The notes: generated by a model from the letters alone, not told the origin. Counted from the first letter of the stretch, positions 7,656 through 17,380 are shown. The stretch is DNA of 64,000 bases from Gaetbulibacter_B jejuensis (GCF_039524015.1 NZ_BAAAGF010000001.1:930001-994000), one strand, 5' to 3'. Numbers and translations are program-made.

Positions 7656-9692
7656 CTATTCAATAATAAACGCTCCCTTTTCACTAGTTTGATGGAAAGG
7701 GAGTTTTTGTTTTAAGCACGTTGCTTTCCATCTTTTAATGTAAGATTTGTAATTGCTGCCATCAGCAATAATGACCTCTGGTTGAATAGAGTCTATCAAA
7801 CGTTGCAAATTAATCTTAGGAGAGTTACGAAGTAATACATAATTAGGCTTAAACGCTGTAACATTGTAAACACCCAAACTATCTACTACTAATACCATTT
7901 TGTTTTGAACTTGATAGATAGATTTCAGTGAGTCTGTTTTAAAACTTTCAATAAAATTACCAACTCTGTAGTTTTTAATGACTTTATCATTTTTAAAACC
8001 TGTACTGTCTAGGTTATGATAAACTATCATATTTCTATTAGATTTTTCAGTAATCAAACTGTATCTGCTTTTATGAAATACGATAAATTGTTTATTAGAG
8101 GTCTCATATTTTGTATAAATCAAAACACCTTGAAATACCATAATAGCGATAAGCAGGAAAGTTAAACTCTTAAAGTTCCTTTTCTTATTCAGCACAAAAA
8201 GTGAAGCAACAATTAAGTAGCTACTTAAAACATGAGCTAAACTAAAAGGGATATCTCTAAATAAAAATGTTTCTTGTTTGGATACCCAAGCAACAATTAA
8301 ATTCATTGCATTAATTGTACTTCCAAAAAAATTAGCAAGAAATTCAGGAAGGCTATTTAAAACTGCTAAAACAATGACTAGAATACCTAGACCTAAAATC
8401 AATCCTAAAAACGGAATTATAGCAAGGTTTGAAATAAAAAATAAACTAGGAAACTGATGAAAGTAATAAAGACTTACAGGTATGATTCCAAATTGAGCAC
8501 TTACTGTAACTGTGAAAATTTGCCAAAAATAGTCCAGCGGCTTTATTTTAGTAGACCATAGTTTGTAAAGTATAGGCTGAAATGTAACAATAGCAATAAC
8601 AGCTAGATAACTAAGTTGAAACCCAACATCAAATAAAAACATAGGTTTGATGAGCAGCAATATAAAAATAGATATGGCTAGTGTGTTGTAAATGTTTGTT
8701 GGTCGTTTCCAATTTATAGCAATGGCAACAATGCTAAACATGGTTACAGCTCTAGTAACTGATGCTGATAATCCTGCTATAATGGCAAAGCTCCAAAGCA
8801 GTAGGAGTATGCACAGTATTTTAATGGGTTTACCGTGTTTAAGACGTTCTAAAGGTTTTAATAAAACATTTAGTAGGAGTAATATAATCCCAACATGAAG
8901 CCCTGAAACTGCAAGAATGTGTATTGCTCCAGCATTGGTGTAGTTGTTGTAAACGTCTTCGCTTATATCTTGTCGTTGTCCTAATAGTAAAGCATTTATA
9001 ATTGCGAGTTCATCTGGAGCGAAGTTGTATGGTTTCAATTTAGCATTTATGGTATTTCTAAGTGCAGCTGCATAACCAAAAATAGTATTGCTCTTGGACT
9101 TTGTTTTGTAAATGGACTGTTGATTAGTGAAAATTTGATGATAGATATATTGCTTCTCTAAATAGTTTTTATAATTGAATTGATTTGGATTTAGAGGGTT
9201 AATCAAATCTTTTATGGGAGAGTATGTGATATAAATATCATCGGTTTTTAAACGTTTTAGAGTAGAATCTTTTTCAATGTTTAATAAAGATTTTCCATTA
9301 ACAATAGTTGAGTCAACCTTTAAAATGTCAATAATATATTTATTGTAGTAGTTCCCTGGTTTTAGTTGTTTTCGTATTCTAAATGTAATTTCTTTTGAAG
9401 CCGATTCATCTATTTCCACTACTTTGGTGTAGTGATTATAAAATTGTTTTTCATCATGAAGGTTATGAGTTAACACACCTATACTTATCGTAGTAATAAA
9501 AGTAATTAGTCCAAACCAAATGGAGTTTTTAAACTTGTTTTTAAGATAGAGAAAGCATAAAAATAAAAGACAGACTAAACTAAGACTAGTATATAATGAT
9601 AGTTGTAATGGAATTGTAATATAATAACCTATATAAATCCCGATAACTAAACAAAGCGTTAATTTTATAAGAGTAAAATTTAGTAACTTCAT
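7656..9692 (-). CDS. comEC: ComEC/Rec2-family competence membrane protein
   Basis: This 678-residue protein has two N-terminal membrane segments and a soluble DUF4131-like region (about residues 60-220). A polytopic Competence domain follows, containing the hallmark ILAVSGLHVGIILLL near residue 260. The C-terminal region of about 150 residues lacks the HxHxDH metal motif of the beta-lactamase-like domain found in Firmicutes ComEC, which is usual for Bacteroidota. ComEC forms the inner-membrane channel for single-stranded DNA uptake. The last codons overlap a plus-strand terminator for the convergent thioredoxin gene. The NlpC/P60 gene lies 26 nt upstream on the same strand. Confidence 0.88.
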   Translation of the reverse strand: MKLLNFTLIKLTLCLVIGIYIGYYITIPLQLSLYTSLSLVCLLFLCFLYLKNKFKNSIWFGLITFITTISIGVLTHNLHDEKQFYNHYTKVVEIDESASKEITFRIRKQLKPGNYYNKYIIDILKVDSTIVNGKSLLNIEKDSTLKRLKTDDIYITYSPIKDLINPLNPNQFNYKNYLEKQYIYHQIFTNQQSIYKTKSKSNTIFGYAAALRNTINAKLKPYNFAPDELAIINALLLGQRQDISEDVYNNYTNAGAIHILAVSGLHVGIILLLLNVLLKPLERLKHGKPIKILCILLLLWSFAIIAGLSASVTRAVTMFSIVAIAINWKRPTNIYNTLAISIFILLLIKPMFLFDVGFQLSYLAVIAIVTFQPILYKLWSTKIKPLDYFWQIFTVTVSAQFGIIPVSLYYFHQFPSLFFISNLAIIPFLGLILGLGILVIVLAVLNSLPEFLANFFGSTINAMNLIVAWVSKQETFLFRDIPFSLAHVLSSYLIVASLFVLNKKRNFKSLTFLLIAIMVFQGVLIYTKYETSNKQFIVFHKSRYSLITEKSNRNMIVYHNLDSTGFKNDKVIKNYRVGNFIESFKTDSLKSIYQVQNKMVLVVDSLGVYNVTAFKPNYVLLRNSPKINLQRLIDSIQPEVIIADGSNYKSYIKRWKATCLKQKLPFHQTSEKGAFIIE
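7673..7712 (+). terminator. Terminator of the thioredoxin gene, embedded in the comEC coding end
   Basis: A 10-bp stem pairs 7673-7682 with 7694-7703 (one G-U pair), followed by TTTTTGTTT. It is oriented to stop plus-strand transcripts from the thioredoxin gene, yet all of it lies inside the antisense coding sequence of the last comEC codons. Confidence 0.8.
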
Positions 9693-9718
9693 AGTCTAAG
9701 TTACTAAAAAATAATGGT

Positions 9719-10240
9719 TTACAGTACTCTTCGAGCTTGTACGAATGCAAAATACCAATACCGTTCAGCTAACGACGATATAATCACTCCTGCGCTTGTT
9801 GAAGCATGAATAAACTCAACATTGCCTTCGCTAGCAAAAGTAACTATGCCAACATGATTAACTTTTCGGCTATTTTTTCTTGTTGCAAAAAACATCAAAT
9901 CTCCTTTTTGAACTTCTTTAAGGTCTATCCAATTTCCTGTAACCGAAAGGTCTGAGGTTGTCCTAGGTAGCATAATATTTTCACTCTTAAAAGCTGTCAT
10001 TACCAGTCCAGAGCAATCCATTCCTTTTTTGGTAGTTCCACCATATTTGTAGCGAACACCATCAAATTGTTTAGCATAGTCTACGATACTTTCAGCAAGT
10101 GCGTTTGATGTTGGGTTAGTTGTGTTAGTTGCCCTTTTTTCGGTTTTGGTAGTGGTTTTATGTGAGCTTTTGGCTTTTTTTGAGGATTTACAACTATTCA
10201 AACAGATAAGTGCTAGTAGTAGTATAGTAAAGTTTCTCAT
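9719..10240 (-). CDS. NlpC/P60 (C40) peptidoglycan endopeptidase lipoprotein
   Basis: This 173-residue protein starts with a lipoprotein signal ending at Cys17 (LNSC), then a basic, Thr-rich linker to about residue 45. The papain-like NlpC/P60 domain follows. Catalytic Cys76 is in DCSGLV, preceded by the substrate-gate YKYGG. The His at 129 is in VNHVGIV, and the third polar residue is His145 in EFIHAS. Members cut D-Glu-DAP type bonds in cell-wall peptides. It is anchored in a membrane facing the periplasm. It lies between comEC and lpxB on the same strand with gaps of 26 and 109 nt. Confidence 0.88.
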   Translation of the reverse strand: MRNFTILLLALICLNSCKSSKKAKSSHKTTTKTEKRATNTTNPTSNALAESIVDYAKQFDGVRYKYGGTTKKGMDCSGLVMTAFKSENIMLPRTTSDLSVTGNWIDLKEVQKGDLMFFATRKNSRKVNHVGIVTFASEGNVEFIHASTSAGVIISSLAERYWYFAFVQARRVL

Positions 10241-10349
10241 GTATTGAATTTGTGACTAAAATTAAGAATTGAAACAAAATAAAAACAATAAATTATTAGT
10301 TTGGGAAGGCTTTTGAATAGTTATGAAAACTCTTATCAACAAACCTGTT

Positions 10350-11465
10350 TTAATTTAAGCTTTTAAAAATCAATTCAGCAGTTTTATTACTTGCGCCTTT
10401 GCCTCCTAATTTTTTTTCTAAATCATAGTAGTTCAAGAAAAATTTCACACGTTGATAATCGTCTAGAATAATTTTTAATTCTTGCTTTAAACGTTTGGTG
10501 TTAAAATCATCCTGAATCAATTCGGTAACCACTTCTTTATCCATAATAAGATTTACCAATGAGATGTATTTAATATGTTTTACCAATCGTTTTCCTATTT
10601 GGTAAGATAACCAACTTCCTTTGTAGCATACTACTTCAGGAACTTTAAACAATGCAGTTTCTAAAGTTGCAGTGCCAGAAGTTACTAATGCAGCGTAGGA
10701 TACACTGAGTAAATCATAAGTTCGGTTGCTAATAAAACTTACGTTGTTATTTGTGATAAAAGGCTCATAAAAACTATAATCTTGACTTGGCGCTCCAGCA
10801 ATTATAAACTGATAACCAGGAAAATCGTCAACAACACTGAGCATAACCGATAACATTTTTTTAATTTCTTGTTTTCGGCTTCCTGGTAGTAAAGCAATAA
10901 TAGGTTTTTTGTTGAGCTCATGTTCTGCTCTAAAACTATATTCATCAACTTGTTGTCGTGCTCCAATAGCGTCAATTAATGGATGACCAACAAAATTTAC
11001 AGGATAATTATGCTTGTCTTCATAAAATTCTTTTTCAAAAGGAAGAATAACATGCATGTGGTCGACATCTCGTTTTATATCCTTAATACGATTTTCTTTC
11101 CATGCCCAAATTTGTGGAGAAATATAGTAATGTGTTTTGTAGCCTTTTTGTTTTGCCCATTTAGCAATGCGTAAATTAAAACCAGGATAATCAATAAAAA
11201 TGATAGTATCAGGATTGTATTGTTCAATATCTTTTTTGCAAAAGGCTAGGTTTTTGGTTATGGTTCTTAAATTCATAACCACTTCAATAAAACCCATAAA
11301 GGCTAAATCCTTGTAGTGTTTTACCAGAGAGTTGTTTACAGCTTGCATGAGGTCGCCTCCCCAAAACCTAAATTCAGCATTTACATCAATTTTTTGTAAT
11401 GCTTTCATAAGGTTTGAGCCATGTAAATCACCTGACGCTTCTCCTGCAATTATGTAATACTTCAT
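10350..11465 (-). CDS. lpxB: Lipid-A-disaccharide synthase
   Basis: This 371-residue protein matches LpxB, which joins UDP-2,3-diacylglucosamine and lipid X to form the lipid A disaccharide at the inner membrane. The N-terminal signature GEASGDLHG is at 8-16, with LLPGSRKQEI in the nucleotide-binding half and a late TSGTATLETALF block. The length is normal. The gene starts one base after the stop of the small membrane protein upstream, completing a surE-membrane protein-lpxB operon common in Flavobacteriaceae. It shows that the host makes lipopolysaccharide or lipooligosaccharide. Confidence 0.95.
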   Translation of the reverse strand: MKYYIIAGEASGDLHGSNLMKALQKIDVNAEFRFWGGDLMQAVNNSLVKHYKDLAFMGFIEVVMNLRTITKNLAFCKKDIEQYNPDTIIFIDYPGFNLRIAKWAKQKGYKTHYYISPQIWAWKENRIKDIKRDVDHMHVILPFEKEFYEDKHNYPVNFVGHPLIDAIGARQQVDEYSFRAEHELNKKPIIALLPGSRKQEIKKMLSVMLSVVDDFPGYQFIIAGAPSQDYSFYEPFITNNNVSFISNRTYDLLSVSYAALVTSGTATLETALFKVPEVVCYKGSWLSYQIGKRLVKHIKYISLVNLIMDKEVVTELIQDDFNTKRLKQELKIILDDYQRVKFFLNYYDLEKKLGGKGASNKTAELIFKSLN

Positions 11466-11750
11466 CTATAAATACTTTACCAAAAATGTAAATACTGCTA
11501 TTAAAACCGTAGCTAAAAGCACACCTCTAGCTCTATAATCTTGTTTCTTTTTTATGAAAATAAAAAACGCACCTAAATTTAAAATAGCTCCTATACTTAC
11601 TAATTTACTAAAAAAACCTTCCGCTAAGGATTGCCTAATAGTGGTTTCAATATCATCGCCATTTCCAAAAAGATAGACTGCTAATATTAAACCCATAAAA
11701 TTAGCAATTAATCCAACAATAAATCCAATAAAAACTTCCTTTTTAACCAT
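11466..11750 (-). CDS. Small three-helix membrane protein of the surE-lpxB operon
   Basis: This 94-residue protein has three predicted membrane helices at about 7-29, 48-66 and 75-93, with short charged loops. I do not recognise an enzyme motif or named family. Its start overlaps the end of surE by 8 nt and its stop abuts the lpxB start, so the three are almost certainly co-translated. Position suggests a link to envelope or lipid A biology; that is inference only. Confidence 0.8.
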   Translation of the reverse strand: MVKKEVFIGFIVGLIANFMGLILAVYLFGNGDDIETTIRQSLAEGFFSKLVSIGAILNLGAFFIFIKKKQDYRARGVLLATVLIAVFTFLVKYL

Positions 11751-12519
11751 TCAATTTCCAGGTATTTAAGTTTTGTATGCAATGATGAGCTGTCAAATCA
11801 AATTGTATTGGTACTACTGAAACATAGCCGTTTTTTAAAGCCCATTCATCAGTGTCTTCTCCTTTGTCTAAGTTAACAAATTTACCTGTTAACCAGTAAT
11901 ATTCTCGACCTTGTGGGTTTTTACGTTTGTCAAATTCTTCTTCCCAATTCGCTTTAGCTTGTCGGCATACTTTTATGCCTTTTATATCTTTTTTGGGAAG
12001 ATTAGGAAGATTTACATTTAAAACCACTCCTTTTGGCAAACCTTCTTTTAAAACATTTTCAGCAATAGTTTTTACAAAGGATTTTGTGGCTTTAAAATTA
12101 GCGTTCCAATTGTAATCTAAAAGCGAAAACCCTATAGCAGGAATGCCTTCAATACCAGCTTCAATAGCTGCACTCATTGTTCCTGAATAGATAACATTTA
12201 TAGATGAGTTTGAGCCATGGTTTATACCTGAAACACAAAGGTCTGGTTTGCGGTCAAAAATTTCATTTATAGCAAGTTTTACACAGTCGGCAGGTGTACC
12301 AGAACAACTGTATTCTCTTTGTTTGCCTTCGTCAATTTTTATCTCTTCTACAAACAGTGTTGAATTAATAGTAATTGCGTGTCCCATTCCGCTTTGAGGG
12401 CTATCAGGAGCTACAACAATAACGTCTCCAATGCTATTCATAACTTCAATTAAAGTTCTAATTCCTGGAGCAGTTATGCCATCGTCGTTTGTAACTAAAA
12501 TAAGAGGTCTTTTTGCCAT
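11743..12519 (-). CDS. surE: 5'/3'-nucleotidase SurE
   Basis: This 258-residue protein is a metal-dependent nucleoside monophosphate phosphatase of the SurE family. The N-terminal metal-binding motif NDDG is at 11-14, followed by APGI. The second block SGINHGSN is near residue 100, and YSGTMSAAIEAG follows. These are the diagnostic segments of the family, and the length is normal. It is the first gene of the operon with the small membrane protein and lpxB. The start ATG is preceded by an AT-rich divergent region shared with the protease gene at 12692. Confidence 0.95.
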   Translation of the reverse strand: MAKRPLILVTNDDGITAPGIRTLIEVMNSIGDVIVVAPDSPQSGMGHAITINSTLFVEEIKIDEGKQREYSCSGTPADCVKLAINEIFDRKPDLCVSGINHGSNSSINVIYSGTMSAAIEAGIEGIPAIGFSLLDYNWNANFKATKSFVKTIAENVLKEGLPKGVVLNVNLPNLPKKDIKGIKVCRQAKANWEEEFDKRKNPQGREYYWLTGKFVNLDKGEDTDEWALKNGYVSVVPIQFDLTAHHCIQNLNTWKLNG

Positions 12520-12691
12520 AAAATATATTGTTGTTTGTTAGCTGCTAAAATAAATAAAACCCTTCAATTACCTGTTATGTTAGGTTTAACAAAAAATTAG
12601 TAGGGCTATATTTTATTGGCACGGTTTTTTCTTTTACTTTAGTGAAAAATATAACTTAATTTTTGTAGTTATATACAGTTAAAGTATAAAT

Positions 12692-14869
12692 ATGAAAGAT
12701 ATTATGAAAAGGAACTATAAAATTTTGCTTTTGGTTTTACTACTTGCATTTGCTTCTTGTAGTTTTACCTCAAAAACCTTTGAAGACCCTAACAAAGATA
12801 AATTACTTATTCAACTTATTAGTTATGTTTTAAATGAAGGTCATTTCAGTCCAGTTGACGTAGATGATGATTTTTCAGGATTAGTGTTTGATGATTATAT
12901 AAAGCAATTAGATCCACTAAAGCGTTATTTTTATGAGTCGGATATTGAGGAATTCAGTGCTTATAGAAATAGTATTGATGACCAGATTAAAGAATACGAT
13001 TTAACGTTCTTTAATTTAACTCATGAAAGACTATTAAAGCGTATGGAAGAGTCTAAAGAAATCTACAAAGAAGTATTGTCAAAACCTTTTGACTTCAATG
13101 TGGACGAAGATTTTTCTACCGATTATGATTCAATGCCTTATGTGACATCTAAAAAAGAGATGAAAGAGCGTTGGAGACAACAGCTTAAGTTTTCAACTAT
13201 AGCTAATTATGATGATTTATTAGTGCAGCAAGAACGTGGAGCTAAAAATAAAGATCCAGAAATGGCATTTGATGAAAATAGTGATGCAGCAAATACAGTA
13301 AAAACTGAAAAACAACTAGAAGAAGAAGCTAGAGAAGCAACCTTAAACTCTTTAAATGAACTGTACGCTTTTATAGGTGAAAGACAACGTAAAGATTGGT
13401 TTTCAGTGTATATCAATGCAATTGTGGAGGAGTATGATCCACATACGTTTTATTTTGCACCAGAAGATAAAGATCGTTTTGATGTAGATATGTCTGGTAA
13501 TTTTGAAGGTATTGGAGCAAGACTTCAAAAGAAAATGGATGCTATTTTGGTTAACGAAATTATCAGTGGTGGTCCAGCTTGGAGACAAAACGAACTTCAG
13601 GTAGGAGACCAAATAATGAAAGTAAAGCAAGAAGATGAAGAAGAGGCTGTAAGTGTAGTTGGTATGCGTTTAGACGATGCTATCAAATTCATAAAAGGAC
13701 CAAAAGGTACTGATGTAACCTTAACTTTGAAAAAAGTTGATGGTACAATAGAAGACATTACAATTACTAGAGATATTGTGGAATTAGAAGAAACTTATGC
13801 AAAATCTTCAACAGTAATTAAAGACAACAAAACATTTGGAGTTATCAATTTACCTAAGTTTTATGTTGATTTTGACGATTATAATAAAAGAAATGCGGCT
13901 TCAGATGTAAAACAAGAAATCATAAGGTTAAAGCAACAAGGTATGGAAGGTCTTGTGTTAGATCTTAGAGATAATGGAGGAGGATCACTTCAAACGGTTG
14001 TAGATATGGCAGGATTGTTTATTAAAGAAGGTCCAATAGTTCAAGTTAAAACTACAGGTGAACCAAAAGAAGTTTTAAAGGATAGAGATATGTCTATTGT
14101 TTGGGATGGACCGTTAGTAATATTGGTTAACGAACTTTCTGCTTCAGCATCAGAGATTTTAGCTGCTGCAATGCAAGATTATAAAAGAGCAATAGTTATT
14201 GGAAGTAAGCAAACCTATGGTAAAGGAACAGTGCAAAATGTACTAGACCTTAATAGAATGGTGAGAAACAATTCCAATGGAGATATGGGAGCATTAAAGT
14301 TCACGACTCAAAAATTCTACAGAATTAATGGTGGTTCAACGCAGTTAGAAGGAGTAAAGAGTGATATTGTAGTTCCAGACCGTTATAAGTATATTGGTAT
14401 TGGTGAAAGAACGTATGACAGTCCTTTAGAATGGGATAAAATTGATGCTACAGATTATGACCTTTGGGAAAACTATTACGATTATGAAACTACAATTTCA
14501 AAAAGTAGAGAGCGTATGGCTAATAGCGATCAGTTAAAGTTAATTGATGAAAATGCTAAATGGATTAATACTATTAGAGAAACAGAAAACTTTTCTCTTA
14601 ACTATAAAAAATACAAAGAGCGTTTAAATACTAATGAAGAAGAAGCGAAACGTTTTGAAAAAATAGCAGATTACAAAACTAATCTTACATTTAATTCATT
14701 GCCTTATGAAATTAAATTAATGGAGCAAGACTCTGTTTTAAAACAAAAGCGTGAGCGTTGGCATCAAAATTTAAGTAAGGATGTGTATATTGAAGAGGCT
14801 TTAAATGTTTTAAACGATCTTAAAATGACCTATGGTGTTAAAACAAAAGTAGCTGCAGTAAAAGATTAA
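12692..14869 (+). CDS. prc: Carboxy-terminal (tail-specific) processing protease, S41A
   Basis: This 725-residue periplasmic lipoprotein carries its acylation Cys at residue 23 (FASC). The order is an N-terminal helical domain, a PDZ domain (about 250-345) and the S41 protease core. The core shows LDLRDNGGGS, the serine-bearing ELSASASE at 481-488 and the general-base Lys in TYGKGTVQ. A long C-terminal helical domain (about 590-725) is typical of the E. coli Prc type. It degrades or trims periplasmic proteins at their C-termini. A second ATG at 12704 could also serve as the start. The ABC permease gene follows after 5 nt. Confidence 0.93.
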   Translation: MKDIMKRNYKILLLVLLLAFASCSFTSKTFEDPNKDKLLIQLISYVLNEGHFSPVDVDDDFSGLVFDDYIKQLDPLKRYFYESDIEEFSAYRNSIDDQIKEYDLTFFNLTHERLLKRMEESKEIYKEVLSKPFDFNVDEDFSTDYDSMPYVTSKKEMKERWRQQLKFSTIANYDDLLVQQERGAKNKDPEMAFDENSDAANTVKTEKQLEEEAREATLNSLNELYAFIGERQRKDWFSVYINAIVEEYDPHTFYFAPEDKDRFDVDMSGNFEGIGARLQKKMDAILVNEIISGGPAWRQNELQVGDQIMKVKQEDEEEAVSVVGMRLDDAIKFIKGPKGTDVTLTLKKVDGTIEDITITRDIVELEETYAKSSTVIKDNKTFGVINLPKFYVDFDDYNKRNAASDVKQEIIRLKQQGMEGLVLDLRDNGGGSLQTVVDMAGLFIKEGPIVQVKTTGEPKEVLKDRDMSIVWDGPLVILVNELSASASEILAAAMQDYKRAIVIGSKQTYGKGTVQNVLDLNRMVRNNSNGDMGALKFTTQKFYRINGGSTQLEGVKSDIVVPDRYKYIGIGERTYDSPLEWDKIDATDYDLWENYYDYETTISKSRERMANSDQLKLIDENAKWINTIRETENFSLNYKKYKERLNTNEEEAKRFEKIADYKTNLTFNSLPYEIKLMEQDSVLKQKRERWHQNLSKDVYIEEALNVLNDLKMTYGVKTKVAAVKD

Positions 14870-14874
14870 AATAA

Positions 14875-15969
14875 ATGAGTAAAAACAGTAACTCATTAAC
14901 ACAATTAGCGCTCCAAAAGTTTAAAAAGAACTTTTGGGGCGTTTTAAGTTTTTGGCTCATTGTTGCCATTGGGTTAGTGTCTGTTTTTGCCTATGTTTTA
15001 GCACCAGATAATTCTCAAAATGCAAATCAAATGCATTTAACAATTCACTCTAAAAAACCTGGTTTTAAAGTGAATATTCTCACCATTCCGTCAGAAATTA
15101 ATAATAATCAATCTTTCTTGTCAAAAATATTTTATGGTGAAAAAAATACAGATACCGAAATCCCAATTTCAGAATTTAAAGTTAATAATGATAAATTAGT
15201 ATATACTGAATATGCCTCTGATGGATTAATAGGTGTGGAAAAAGAAATTGCCCTAAGTACTTTTCCAAATCAAGATTTTAAGCCTTTTATAAAAGAACGT
15301 ACATTTTTGTTTGGTACTGATAAATACGGAAGGGATTTATTGAGTAGAGTATTGATAGGTTCTCGAATTTCGTTTTTTATTGGTTTTATAGCTGTATTTA
15401 TTTCTTTAGTAGTTGGAATCTTTATGGGAAGTTTAGCTGGATACTTTGGTGGAGTGGTTGATACAATAGTTATGTTTATTATTAATGTAACCTGGTCTAT
15501 TCCAACATTGCTTTTGGTTATTGCTATTATATTGGCTTTAGATAAAGGGTTTTGGCAAGTGTTTATAGCAGTAGGACTTACTATGTGGGTTGAAGTTGCT
15601 AGAGTAGTGAGGGGACAAGTTATAAGCGTAAAGGAAATGCAATACGTTACAGCTGCTAAAGCTTTAGGTTATACCGATTTTAGAATTGTTACCAGACATA
15701 TATTACCCAATATTATGGCTCCAATTATTGTCATATCGGCAGCAAATTTTGCGGCTGCAATTTTAATTGAAAGTGGATTGAGCTTTTTAGGTATTGGAGC
15801 GCAACCACCAATGGCAAGTTGGGGAGCAATGATAAAAGATCATTATAATTATATTATACTAGGAAAACCTTATTTGGCAATAATCCCTGGTTTATGTATT
15901 ATGATTTTGGTAATGGCTTTTATGCTTATAGGTAATGCACTTAGAGATGCATTGGATGTGAAAAATTAA
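14875..15969 (+). CDS. ABC transporter permease, DppC/OppC type
   Basis: This 364-residue inner-membrane permease has an N-terminal helix (OppC_N-like), a soluble insert of about 90 residues, and a BPD_transp_1 domain. The coupling EAA loop is clear (TAAKALGYTDFRIVTRHILPNI, split here as TAAKALGY and RHILPNI). The DppC-type ending SFLGIGAQPP-MASWG is also present. Such proteins form half of a peptide or nickel import channel. The partner permease, ATPase and binding protein are not in the window. It follows the protease gene after 5 nt and is probably co-transcribed with it, which is unusual for a lone permease. The substrate is unknown. Confidence 0.88.
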   Translation: MSKNSNSLTQLALQKFKKNFWGVLSFWLIVAIGLVSVFAYVLAPDNSQNANQMHLTIHSKKPGFKVNILTIPSEINNNQSFLSKIFYGEKNTDTEIPISEFKVNNDKLVYTEYASDGLIGVEKEIALSTFPNQDFKPFIKERTFLFGTDKYGRDLLSRVLIGSRISFFIGFIAVFISLVVGIFMGSLAGYFGGVVDTIVMFIINVTWSIPTLLLVIAIILALDKGFWQVFIAVGLTMWVEVARVVRGQVISVKEMQYVTAAKALGYTDFRIVTRHILPNIMAPIIVISAANFAAAILIESGLSFLGIGAQPPMASWGAMIKDHYNYIILGKPYLAIIPGLCIMILVMAFMLIGNALRDALDVKN

Positions 15970-15974
15970 ACCTA

Positions 15975-16586
15975 TTAGTTTCTTAAAGCGTTAATTTCTT
16001 TATTCGTGTTGTCAATAAACTGCAAAACGTCTTCTCTACCTATGGCTTTACTTGAAGAGGTTACAAAGTAATTAGGCATTTCTTCCCAAGTTTTAAGCAT
16101 TTCCATTTCATATTCTGAAATATTTCGTTCAATAGCTTTAGGTTTCAGTTTGTCAGCTTTTGTAAAAATAATAGAAAAGGGGATTCCGTGTTCTCCCAAC
16201 CACTCCATAAATTCTAAATCTATGTTTTGAGGATTATGTCTAATATCAACTAGTACAAATGCAGATACGAGTTGTTGACGTTGTTCAAAATAATTGGTAA
16301 TGAATTTTTGAAATTTCTTTTTAGCAGTCTTAGAGACTCTTGCATAACCATAACCTGGTAAATCCACCAAAAACCAGTTTTTATTAATCAAAAAATGATT
16401 AATTAGTTGAGTTTTTCCTGGTTTTCCAGAGGTTTTTGCTAAATTCTTATGGTTGGTGAGCATGTTAATTAGCGAGGATTTTCCAACGTTACTTCTACCA
16501 ATAAAAGCATATTCAGGCAATATGTCTTTTGGGCATTTTGTAACTTCAGAATTGCTTATTACAAACTCTGCTGTTTTAATTAACAT
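15975..16586 (-). CDS. engB: Ribosome-biogenesis GTPase YihA/EngB
   Basis: This 203-residue TRAFAC GTPase shows the G1 loop GRSNVGKS at 30-37, a conserved G2-region Thr, the G3 motif DLPG at 75-78 followed by YGYA, and G4 TKAD at 142-145. These are diagnostic of EngB, which assists 50S subunit assembly. It is encoded 5 nt after the permease stop on the opposite strand and 3 nt after the hydrolase gene, with which it forms an operon. Confidence 0.95.
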   Translation of the reverse strand: MLIKTAEFVISNSEVTKCPKDILPEYAFIGRSNVGKSSLINMLTNHKNLAKTSGKPGKTQLINHFLINKNWFLVDLPGYGYARVSKTAKKKFQKFITNYFEQRQQLVSAFVLVDIRHNPQNIDLEFMEWLGEHGIPFSIIFTKADKLKPKAIERNISEYEMEMLKTWEEMPNYFVTSSSKAIGREDVLQFIDNTNKEINALRN

Positions 16587-16589
16587 GTT

Positions 16590-17354
16590 TTAAAAGTTTC
16601 TGGCAGAAAGCCATTTTTCTAAAATCAAATTGAACTCTTCAGGGTGTTCCATCATAGCTGCGTGTCCACATTTATCAATCCAAAATAAATCAGAATCAGG
16701 TAATAAACTATGGAATTCATCAGCAACTTCAGGTGGAGTAACAGTGTCGTTTTTTCCCCAAATAATACAAGTTGGTGTTTGCATTTTAGGAAGGTCTTTT
16801 GCCATATTGTGTCGTATCGCACTTTTAGCAATTGCCAATGTTTTTATAAGCTTGTTTCTGTCGTTTACAGTTTCGTAAACTTCATCAACTATTTCTTTGG
16901 TAGCAACTGCTGGGTCGTAAAATACATCTTGGGCTTTTTTCTTGATAACTTGATAGTCACTTCGCTTGGTGTAACCACTTCCCATTGCACTTTCATATAG
17001 TCCAGAACTTCCTGTAATTACTAATGCTTTAACCTTTTCAGGATACATTTTAGTATGGTATAAACCAATATGACCACCAAGAGAATTTCCTAACAAGATA
17101 ACGTTATCTAGCTCTTTAAACTCAATAAAATCATGCAGGTAGTTTGCAAAACTTTTTACATTGGTTTTTAGTAATGACATGGTGTAGATTGGTAACTCAG
17201 GAATAATGACTTTGTAACCTTTTGTACTGTAGTAATTTGTAACAGCGTCAAAATTACTCAACCCTCCCATTAAACCGTGTAAAACAATTATTGGCGTGCC
17301 TTCTCCTACTTCAATATAACTGTAATTTTTTTCTGTTTTTAAAAGGTGTTTCAT
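16590..17354 (-). CDS. Alpha/beta-fold hydrolase
   Basis: This 254-residue cytosolic protein has the alpha/beta hydrolase fold. The oxyanion segment HGLMGG is at 26-31, and the nucleophile elbow GNSLGG has Ser91. A late acid is in IIWGKNDTVTPP, and the catalytic His is in CGHAAMMEHPEEF. The substrate is not readable; relatives include esterases and ring-cleavage hydrolases. It is the first gene of a two-gene operon with engB. A perfect TATATTTG -7 element on the minus strand at 17381-17388 lies 26 nt upstream. Confidence 0.85.
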   Translation of the reverse strand: MKHLLKTEKNYSYIEVGEGTPIIVLHGLMGGLSNFDAVTNYYSTKGYKVIIPELPIYTMSLLKTNVKSFANYLHDFIEFKELDNVILLGNSLGGHIGLYHTKMYPEKVKALVITGSSGLYESAMGSGYTKRSDYQVIKKKAQDVFYDPAVATKEIVDEVYETVNDRNKLIKTLAIAKSAIRHNMAKDLPKMQTPTCIIWGKNDTVTPPEVADEFHSLLPDSDLFWIDKCGHAAMMEHPEEFNLILEKWLSARNF

Positions 17355-17380
17355 GTATTAGTTAGTGATGTCATTTTAAA

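Noticed and set aside
12617..12632. Sigma-54-like promoter (TGGCACG-N4-TTTC) before the tail-specific protease
   Set aside because: The -24 half is perfect, but the invariant GC of the -12 half reads TC, so it would need a mapped start site to be believed.
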